Shown one piece after another: positions 1 through 5,831 of a DNA stretch of 8,163 nucleotides. How positions within the stretch are numbered: the stretch's first letter is position 1; every line of letters starts with the position of its first letter. The translations under genes and the position numbers were made by a program. Origin of the DNA: Caldifarciminota bacterium (GTDB taxonomy: Bacteria > Hydrothermota > Tepidihabitantia > Tepidihabitantales > Tepidihabitantaceae). Location: the NCBI GenBank assembly GCA_016935295.1, contig JAFGRF010000179.1, forward strand, positions 1 through 8,163, in the 5' to 3' direction. The notes beneath the pieces are model-generated. The model did not search any database, had not been told where the DNA came from, and saw only the letters and a program-made list of their open reading frames with translations.

Positions 1-617
1 ACCTGCCGTTCGGCGACGCCTCGGGCGCCGGGCTGATTTTCGGCGCCACCGGGGGCGTTATGGAAGCGGCGCTGCGAACTGTGATCGAGGTCGTGACCGG
101 CTTGAAGGACGAGCAACTCTTTGCCGATGCCAATATCATCCCGGTGCGAGGGTTTGAAGGCATCAGGTACACGGAAATCAAGGTACCCCAGACCGGCCCG
201 ATGATCGACCTGTACAAGCACCTGGTCAAGAGGGGTAAGCTGGGCAAAGACTGGGCGTGGCTCAAAGGCGCGACCCTCAAGGTCGCGGTGGCGCACGGCA
301 CGGCCAATGCCCGCAAAGTGATGGAAGACATCAAAGCGGGGGGCAAGTTCGCCGGCTGTCACTTCATCGAGTTCATGGCCTGTCCGGGCGGCTGTCTCGG
401 CGGTGGCGGCCAACCGATTCCGACTTCGCCCTCAATCCGTGCGGCCCGCGCCAAGGCGATCTATGCCGAGGACATGGGCCTGCCGGTGCGCAAATCGCAC
501 GAGAACCCACACGTGTTGAAACTCTACGAGGAGTTCCTTACCGACGGGCCGTGCGGCGAGGTGAGCCACAAGTACCTGCACACCCACTACACCCCCCGCG
601 GCGACTACCTCGTCTAG
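1..617 (+). CDS. [FeFe] hydrogenase catalytic subunit, C-terminal part (5' truncated by window)
   Basis: This is the 3' end of an iron-only hydrogenase, which interconverts protons and H2 at the H-cluster in the cytoplasm of anaerobes. The frame is open from the window edge, so the ATG at 60 is internal: the 19 codons before it already read into the family motif GAGLIFGATGGVMEAALRT. Numbering from that Met, residues 104-119 carry the P3 motif EFMACPGGCLGGGGQP. Its Cys108 and Cys112 correspond to the residues that ligate the [4Fe-4S] part of the H-cluster and bridge to the 2Fe subcluster. The tail, about residues 123-178, matches the small-subunit-like region with its characteristic LHTHYTPR ending. 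The P1 and P2 motifs and the N-terminal ferredoxin-like domains lie outside the window. It could therefore be a HndD/HydA-type subunit of a multimeric NAD(P)-linked or bifurcating enzyme, or a monomeric enzyme. A strong terminator follows directly, so it is the last gene of its unit. The family call is very secure; the subgroup is unknown. Confidence 0.96.
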   Translation, partial: LPFGDASGAGLIFGATGGVMEAALRTVIEVVTGLKDEQLFADANIIPVRGFEGIRYTEIKVPQTGPMIDLYKHLVKRGKLGKDWAWLKGATLKVAVAHGTANARKVMEDIKAGGKFAGCHFIEFMACPGGCLGGGGQPIPTSPSIRAARAKAIYAEDMGLPVRKSHENPHVLKLYEEFLTDGPCGEVSHKYLHTHYTPRGDYLV

Positions 618-635
618 ACCTGACCGACTACAAGC

Positions 636-668
636 GGCGCCCCGCATACCGCGGGGCGCCTGTTCTTT
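636..668 (+). terminator. Intrinsic terminator after the hydrogenase gene
   Basis: A perfect 10-bp GC-rich inverted repeat, GGCGCCCCGC (636-645) and GCGGGGCGCC (651-660), encloses a 5-nt loop, ATACC. A T-rich tail, TGTTCTTT (661-668), follows. It starts 18 nt after the hydrogenase stop codon. It should end the hydrogenase transcript and insulate it from the next operon. The tail is interrupted by G and C, so efficiency is uncertain, but stem quality and position are excellent. Confidence 0.9.
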
Positions 669-795
669 GACACCGGTTGCCGGCTCCTCATGCGGCCGTT
701 GCTGCGCGTGTCGCCGCAGTCGAATCGGCGAGGGCGCGTGTCGGTTCAACAAGCGTCGTCAGCCAGCCAGGCATCATGTTGTTCGGACGCCGGTT

Positions 796-824
796 CTGGC
801 ATACGCTCAGTCGGAGTGTATAAT
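796..824 (+). promoter_or_regulatory. Sigma-70-like promoter for the exopolysaccharide operon
   Basis: A consensus -10 box, TATAAT, lies at 819-824 in an otherwise GC-rich intergenic region. A 4/6 match to the -35 box, CTGGCA (796-801), sits 17 nt upstream. The predicted transcription start is about 831, only about 3 nt before the ATG at 834, so the mRNA would be nearly leaderless if that ATG is used. If the GTG at 894 is used instead, the leader is about 63 nt. The box lies between a terminator and the first gene of a four-gene run, which fits an operon promoter. No operator or riboswitch-like structure is evident. Confidence 0.6.
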
Positions 825-833
825 AGATTCAAT

Positions 834-2762
834 ATGTTTCATACGTCACGGCTTCGCGGCGCATCACGACTTGTTGTTGCCTTCCGGACCATCGTGAGCC
901 TCCGGGCTGCCGCGACCTGCGTAGTGCTGGCCGCAGCGTTCGCCCTCACCGGGTGTGGAGGAAAACGCGCGGCGTCTGGTGCCGGGCCGGCCGCAACGGA
1001 AGCACTGGTCTACCCGCGCGTGCTGTTCCTGACCACCGGGTCGGACGGTTTGGGCATGTTGCCTTCCGGCGCCAACATCTGTCTCGAGGTGATGAACGGG
1101 CTGGGGGGCTTCACCGAGGTGGCGGACAAGTCGGTGCTGCTCGACCGCGCCCGGCTCGATTCGACTCGCATCATCGTGGCGCCGACCATCGCCGGGTACC
1201 ACGATGCCGACCGGGTCTTTTCTCTCTCCTTCCTCGACAGCGCGAGCATGGCGAACCTGGCCGACTGGGTGCAGGACGGCGGGATACTCATAGCCGGCGA
1301 GAACATCGGCCGCAACACGCTGGAAGGCGAGGACCGGGTGGCATCAGGCAACCTGATCGATGAGCGCGAATGGCCGCTTGAGCCGGTGTTCGGCTACCCG
1401 ATGCAGGAGGCGAATCTCCGGGACTTCCGACTGGTGAAGGACTCGGGTTCCGTCCTGCTGGGCGGGTATCGTTCCGAGCTTACCGGCCCGCTGTCCGACG
1501 CCTGGCTGCTCGTTCCGGTGGAGTCGGCCATGGCAGGCGGCGTCGAGGTACAGGCGCGTTGGACCTTTGGAGAGACAAGCTACCCGGCAGTGACCCTCAA
1601 TCCCTATGGTCGTGGCTACGGCATCATGGTGTCCCATTTCCTGCTGCTGCAGCCGTCGGTGGACGGAGGTGCCGGCGATGTTCCGGCCATCTCCGAGTTC
1701 TACCGGCGGGTGTTCGCCTTGGCGTTCCGGTGTGGTCCCGAGGTCTACGTCAATCCGTGGCCGGGTGCCCATCGCAGCGCGCTGGCCGTGACCGTGAACG
1801 AGGCAGGTGGCGACTCCGTGGGCCTGGGCGTCAGGCCGATGCTTTCGAAGTTGCTGGGCATGCCCGGCAGCGGCGACATCGACGTATTCATCACGGGCCG
1901 CGTGCCGCAGCCGACCCTTGACTACCTGAAGCGGGAACCGCGCGTGAAGCTTGCCAGCCTCAGCTTCAGCCATCCGTACTTCCGCGATCTGGACTACTGC
2001 CGCACGGTCTGGGAAATTGCCCGGCTGGAGGATTTCCTGCGCACGCCCCTGCCGGGATTCCGGTTTCCCTACAGCAACCGGACCGTCGGCGGCCTGTTTA
2101 CGCTGGTCCGGCGCGGCTACCGGTACGAGTCGTCCTTGTTCGTCGACCACGCGGCCTGTTTCGCGGGCGCGTTGTTTCCTTACAACCTGCCGATCTGGTT
2201 GAGAGGGCAGTATTGCCTGAGCACGCATATGCTCGAATTCTCGCCGACCCTCGAAGACTGGGACTACTACGGTGAGGGGGCGGTGGCCGCCGAATACCCG
2301 GCGGCCGCGCAGGCCCGCGATGCCCGGCGCTTCGGGGCCCGGCTGCAGGCAGCTTGGCATGAGCTGGCGCTGGAGCGGCGCGGGATGATGGTCCTGGTTC
2401 TGCACGCAGAATACAGCGGCCACTCGGAAACCACGCTCGCGCCGGTAACACAATTTCTGGCCGCGGCGGCTAAGTCGGGCGATGCCTGGTGTTCGAGCCT
2501 GGCCGGGATTGCGGACTGGTGGGATGTGCGGCGCAACGTCGATATCCGGGTTGATGCCGACAGCGACCGGACCGTGCTGAGGTTCACGAACCGCAACCCG
2601 ACGCCGGTCCACGCGCTCACCGTCCGTCTCGCCGAGCCCGGGCTTAAGGCAGTTGCGCGCGGCCTGTCGCTTGCGCGGACGGAACGCGCTGAGGGAGATT
2701 CCACCTTCACCTACCTGACTTTCGACCTCGCCACGACCGGTGAAATCGAGGTGTCGCGATGA
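834..2762 (+). CDS. Periplasmic lipoprotein with amidotransferase-like and degenerate NodB/polysaccharide-deacetylase-like domains
   Basis: Probable periplasmic polysaccharide-processing or polysaccharide-binding lipoprotein of 642 aa from ATG 834. A hydrophobic stretch (about residues 23-38) leads to the lipobox LTGC, with Cys41 as the expected lipidated residue. The frame stays open upstream to an ATG at 690, but the TATAAT box at 819-824 argues against starting there. A GTG at 894 would give a more typical 20-residue signal peptide and is a good alternative. Residues about 58-300 look like an alpha/beta class-I-amidotransferase-type fold (for example ADWVQDGGILIAGENIG). Residues about 312-560 resemble a NodB deacetylase: GFRFPYS (408-414) is the R-x-P motif and LVLHAEYS (521-528) the last His motif. 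The metal-site motifs are altered. TFDDG appears as TVNEAG (320-325), and the first His of HSxxH is Leu376, leaving only His380. About 80 C-terminal residues look like a beta-rich domain. The role resembles PgaB in position, but catalysis is doubtful. A DUF2194-type protein is another possibility to test. Confidence 0.72.
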   Translation: MFHTSRLRGASRLVVAFRTIVSLRAAATCVVLAAAFALTGCGGKRAASGAGPAATEALVYPRVLFLTTGSDGLGMLPSGANICLEVMNGLGGFTEVADKSVLLDRARLDSTRIIVAPTIAGYHDADRVFSLSFLDSASMANLADWVQDGGILIAGENIGRNTLEGEDRVASGNLIDEREWPLEPVFGYPMQEANLRDFRLVKDSGSVLLGGYRSELTGPLSDAWLLVPVESAMAGGVEVQARWTFGETSYPAVTLNPYGRGYGIMVSHFLLLQPSVDGGAGDVPAISEFYRRVFALAFRCGPEVYVNPWPGAHRSALAVTVNEAGGDSVGLGVRPMLSKLLGMPGSGDIDVFITGRVPQPTLDYLKREPRVKLASLSFSHPYFRDLDYCRTVWEIARLEDFLRTPLPGFRFPYSNRTVGGLFTLVRRGYRYESSLFVDHAACFAGALFPYNLPIWLRGQYCLSTHMLEFSPTLEDWDYYGEGAVAAEYPAAAQARDARRFGARLQAAWHELALERRGMMVLVLHAEYSGHSETTLAPVTQFLAAAAKSGDAWCSSLAGIADWWDVRRNVDIRVDADSDRTVLRFTNRNPTPVHALTVRLAEPGLKAVARGLSLARTERAEGDSTFTYLTFDLATTGEIEVSR

Positions 2763-2855
2763 TACCGATGCGGCCGGGGCGGGCCGGGCGCGACGGCTGT
2801 CGTCGCTCTCGGGCATACACCGCAAGCCACGCGACCGGGTCTTGACTGGGCGCTG

Positions 2856-4322
2856 ATGCTGCAGTGGGTGGCCGTCGACATCCTCGCCGTCTACTTCGGG
2901 CTGGACGTGCTGGTGAATCTCGTGTTCCTTGCGGTTTTCCTTGCGGTTTTCCGCCGCCCCACTCCGGCTTCCGCCGCGCCCGGCACTCCCGGGCAGGCGG
3001 ATGATGCCGGGGTCGCAATCCTGGTCCCCGCGTACAATGAGGCTGCGACCGTGGCCGACAGTGTCCGGTCGCTGCTTGCGCTCGACTACACGAAGCTCGA
3101 AGTCATCGCCATCAACGACGGTTCAAAGGACGAGACGCTTGAGGTGCTGACCCGCGAGTTCGGGTTGCGGCCCGAGGCAAAAGACTACGTGGACCTGCTC
3201 GGCACGGCTCCGGTGCGGGGAGTACTCCGGTCCGCGCTCGATCCGCGGCTCTTCGTGGTTGACAAGCCGAACTCGGGCAAGGCCGATTCACTGAACGTCG
3301 GGCTCGCGCTCACCGAAATGCCGCTGGTGGTTACGGTTGACTCGGATTCGCTACTGGCGCCATCGGCGCTGAAGCGGCTGGCCGGTCTTTTCTTTCGCCG
3401 CAATGCCGCGGCCGCGGGCGGGCTCATCGCCGCGGCCAACGGCGTCACGGTAGAGAACGGGCAGGTGGTTTCCAGCCGTCTGCCGCACCGGGCGCTGGTG
3501 CTGTTCCAGATAATCGAGTACCTTGTTTCCTACACGGTCGGCCGCGTGGCCTTCTCTTCCGTCAACTCGTTGATGATTCTCTCGGGCGCGTTCTCGATGT
3601 TCGACCGCCTGCTCCTGCTGAAATGCGGCGGGTTTCTCACCGGGCGCAATCGCCACCCCTATGTCCGGAGAGTCGCGCGGGGCCGCACGGTCAGCACGGT
3701 CTGCGAGGACATGGAGGTCGTGGTCCGCCTCCACCGGTACATCCGGGAGAACCGGCTCCGGCGTCCGATCGTCTTCGACCCCTGGCCGGTGGCCTGGACC
3801 GAAGTTCCTTCCCGCCTGAACCAGCTCGCGCGGCAGCGCAACCGGTGGCAGCGCGGGCTGCTCGAGTCGCTCTTCCTGCACCGGTCGATGTGGTTCGAAC
3901 CCGGATACGGGACGGCCGGGCTCCTGGGCGTGCCGTACCAGCTTGTGTTCGTGGCCTTTTCGCCGCTGTTGCAGCTCGCCGGGCTCGGGCTGCTGGCGTG
4001 GATGGCGATTGCCGGTGAGACGAACTGGCTGTGGCTGGCCGGGGCGCTCGGCGTGACCGCGCTCGCCGGCGGCGTGATTGCCGCGCTGGTCACCACTGCG
4101 GTCGAGCGGCGCTTCGCGCGTGATTCCGCCGTGAACGTCCAGGCGATGCGCTACCACTCTTTCGGCGACTGGCTGCGGCTGCTCTTTCACGCGATCATCA
4201 GCGGGCCGGTGTACGGTCCGCTCCGTTCGGCGTTCCAACTCTGGGGCATCTGGGACTGGCTGGCGGGCAGGCAGTCCTGGTACAAGTTCGGCCGCGAGGG
4301 GTTTGGCGGGGTGAAATCGTGA
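2856..4322 (+). CDS. Processive family-2 glycosyltransferase, inner-membrane polysaccharide synthase (PgaC/IcaA/BcsA-like)
   Basis: Membrane synthase of 488 aa that should polymerise a nucleotide-sugar into a polysaccharide and pass it through the inner membrane. A transmembrane helix (about residues 6-32) precedes the cytoplasmic GT-A domain. That domain has VPAYNEA (57-63), NDGSKD (87-92) with Asp88, the DxD motif VDSDS (161-165), the catalytic-base motif CEDME (283-287), and the acceptor motif QRNRW (327-331). Further hydrophobic segments lie at about 357-386 and 391-415, with an amphipathic or re-entrant stretch at about 438-470. The order TM, GT, QxxRW, TMs is that of PgaC, HasA and BcsA-type synthases. 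No PilZ domain follows, so direct c-di-GMP control like that of BcsA is not evident. ATG 2856 is the only standard start in this frame after the preceding stop; no clear Shine-Dalgarno precedes it. The gap to the previous gene is 93 nt, and it overlaps the next gene by 4 nt (GTGA). The polymer is not predictable; N-acetylglucosamine is only one option. Confidence 0.93.
   Translation: MLQWVAVDILAVYFGLDVLVNLVFLAVFLAVFRRPTPASAAPGTPGQADDAGVAILVPAYNEAATVADSVRSLLALDYTKLEVIAINDGSKDETLEVLTREFGLRPEAKDYVDLLGTAPVRGVLRSALDPRLFVVDKPNSGKADSLNVGLALTEMPLVVTVDSDSLLAPSALKRLAGLFFRRNAAAAGGLIAAANGVTVENGQVVSSRLPHRALVLFQIIEYLVSYTVGRVAFSSVNSLMILSGAFSMFDRLLLLKCGGFLTGRNRHPYVRRVARGRTVSTVCEDMEVVVRLHRYIRENRLRRPIVFDPWPVAWTEVPSRLNQLARQRNRWQRGLLESLFLHRSMWFEPGYGTAGLLGVPYQLVFVAFSPLLQLAGLGLLAWMAIAGETNWLWLAGALGVTALAGGVIAALVTTAVERRFARDSAVNVQAMRYHSFGDWLRLLFHAIISGPVYGPLRSAFQLWGIWDWLAGRQSWYKFGREGFGGVKS
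2925..2952 (+). repeat. 12-bp in-frame tandem repeat within the first transmembrane helix of the synthase
   Basis: The unit TTCCTTGCGGTT occurs twice in direct succession (2925-2936 and 2937-2948), followed by a further TTCC. It encodes FLAVFLAVF at residues 24-32 of the glycosyltransferase. The repeat is exact at the nucleotide level, including third positions, which suggests a recent slippage duplication rather than chance amino-acid periodicity. Gain or loss of a unit keeps the frame and would change helix length by four residues. Confidence 0.85.
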
Positions 4323-5830
4323 CCGTGCTGCTGCTCGCGCTGCTCGCGTACCAACCGATAACGGTCGCCGAGATCCACGACCTCGTCAATGCCGGGCGCG
4401 GGGGAGAGGCGCTGGTCCGCGCCGAATCGACCGCGCTGGCCGCTCCGGCCGACCGGCCGATGCAGAAGGCCTATGCGCTGCTCCTGCGCAACACCGGCTC
4501 GCTCGACTCGGCCAACGCAATCTACGACCGCCTGCTCGCCGAGGACCCGTCCGACGACGATGCCCGTCTGGGTAAAGCGATCTCTCTTTCCTGGCAGAGC
4601 CGGCTCGACGACGCGCTTGCGCTCTACGCCGAGGTTAAGCCCGGAAGCGAAAGCTACTTTGAAGCTCTGATCGGCGAAGGCCGGGTGGCAGGCTGGGCTG
4701 GGCGATACCGCGAGGCGCTGCGTTTTCTCGCCGAGGCCGAGTCGATTGAACCGGGCAACCGCGAGGTCGTGGAGATACGGGCGAGGACGTTCTCCTGGTC
4801 CGGGGACCGGGCTCGGGCGATAGCCCTCTATCGTGAGCTGCTCCGCGAGAACCCCGAGAACGCCGACTACCTGTTCGGTCTCGGCCAGAACTACGAATGG
4901 TCGGGCCAGCCCGTGACTGCGAACGGCTTCTTCCGCCGGGCGCAGGCTTTGGCTCCGCAACGAAAGGAGATCAGTGAGGCGGTCGAACGCACGGCCGAGG
5001 CGGCGGCGCCGCAGGCCCGGCTCGGATTCAACGGCGCGACCGAGGATGACGGCGGCACGCCCGGTACCTATCTCGACTACCGGTTCGGGTATGAGCAGCA
5101 CGTGGGCGACCGGCTCCAGCCGAGCGCGGGCCTCGCGTACTCGAGCAACCGGCGGGACACGCTCGCGCACGACTACCTGCTGGCCCGGGCCGGCCTCGCG
5201 TACCGTCCATTCACCTGGCTCCGGCTGAGCGGCCAGGCTCAGGCCGACCTGCTCGGGCCCAAGTTGGAGTCCGCGACCCTGGGCTGGGGAGTCGAACAAA
5301 GCTGGTTTTCGTGGTCGGGTGAAGCAGGCCGGGTCCTGTACGAGCCGGCCCAGGACATCGGTGCGCGGCAGGGCTGGACCGCGCTGACGATTCGTCCCTT
5401 CAGAGCACTGAAGTTCGAGGGCCGGGCCGGGCGGACCTGGATAGTTGGGGATGGCAACGAGAAACGCGCGCTCTCCGCGGGCTTGGGGTTCGACCTCTTG
5501 GCCAGCCCCCGCCTGACCGTTGCCTATGCGTTCAGCTACGATGACTTCAGCGAGCTCTCCCCGCGCTACTACACGCCGCAGGATCTCACCACTAACACTC
5601 TCGGTCTGGCCTTTGACGGGCGCTGGGGCGGTACCGGGCTCGGGGCCGGGGTGTCCGGCGGCGTCAATGCCGACAACCAGTGGGTAGCCCGGGCAAACCT
5701 TTCCGCGAACCGGCAGATACTGCCCGGGTGCCGGGCTTCGCTTGATGCGAACTGGGCTTTGACCACCGAAGCAAGCGGGTATACCTATTCCTATGGCAGT
5801 CTGGGCCTCGCCGTCAGCCGTTCCTTCTAG
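4319..5830 (+). CDS. TPR-containing outer-membrane beta-barrel exporter (PgaA/BcsC/YaiO-like)
   Basis: Probable outer-membrane polysaccharide export protein of 503 aa. The start is GTG 4319, whose GTGA overlaps the stop of the synthase gene, implying translational coupling. A short hydrophobic signal (about residues 2-17) lacks the usual basic residues. Residues about 28-225 form TPR-type helical repeats, for example DRARAIALYRELLRENPENA (163-182) followed by LGQNYEWSGQP and FFRRAQALAP (204-213). Residues about 232-503 show alternating hydrophobic/polar strands with many aromatics and end in GLAVSRSF; the terminal Phe is the usual BAM recognition residue of outer-membrane proteins. SPRYYTPQ (414-421) resembles a conserved YxSP-type segment of BcsC/PgaA/YaiO barrels. 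The arrangement is that of PgaA or BcsC, with periplasmic TPRs guiding the chain and a barrel passing it out, but at about 500 residues it is smaller than either. A non-exporting YaiO-like barrel is the main alternative. Confidence 0.84.
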   Translation: MTVLLLALLAYQPITVAEIHDLVNAGRGGEALVRAESTALAAPADRPMQKAYALLLRNTGSLDSANAIYDRLLAEDPSDDDARLGKAISLSWQSRLDDALALYAEVKPGSESYFEALIGEGRVAGWAGRYREALRFLAEAESIEPGNREVVEIRARTFSWSGDRARAIALYRELLRENPENADYLFGLGQNYEWSGQPVTANGFFRRAQALAPQRKEISEAVERTAEAAAPQARLGFNGATEDDGGTPGTYLDYRFGYEQHVGDRLQPSAGLAYSSNRRDTLAHDYLLARAGLAYRPFTWLRLSGQAQADLLGPKLESATLGWGVEQSWFSWSGEAGRVLYEPAQDIGARQGWTALTIRPFRALKFEGRAGRTWIVGDGNEKRALSAGLGFDLLASPRLTVAYAFSYDDFSELSPRYYTPQDLTTNTLGLAFDGRWGGTGLGAGVSGGVNADNQWVARANLSANRQILPGCRASLDANWALTTEASGYTYSYGSLGLAVSRSF

Positions 5831-5831
5831 A

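Noticed and set aside
667..672. Perfect TTGACA -35 box
   Set aside because: No acceptable -10 box lies 16-18 nt downstream, and it overlaps the terminator tail. It is probably chance.
704..743. Direct repeat GCGCGTGTCG at 704-713 and 734-743
   Set aside because: Only 10 bp and GC-rich, with 20 nt between copies. Two copies of such a word are not surprising here, and the spacing alone does not show an operator.
690..833. Upstream extension of the lipoprotein gene to ATG 690
   Set aside because: It would place 48 residues before the signal peptide, across the TATAAT promoter. The extra sequence has no signal or domain character.
1344..2825. 493-aa open frame on the - strand
   Set aside because: It is antisense to the lipoprotein gene with no recognisable domain or signal. 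The sense frame has a lipobox and deacetylase-like motifs.
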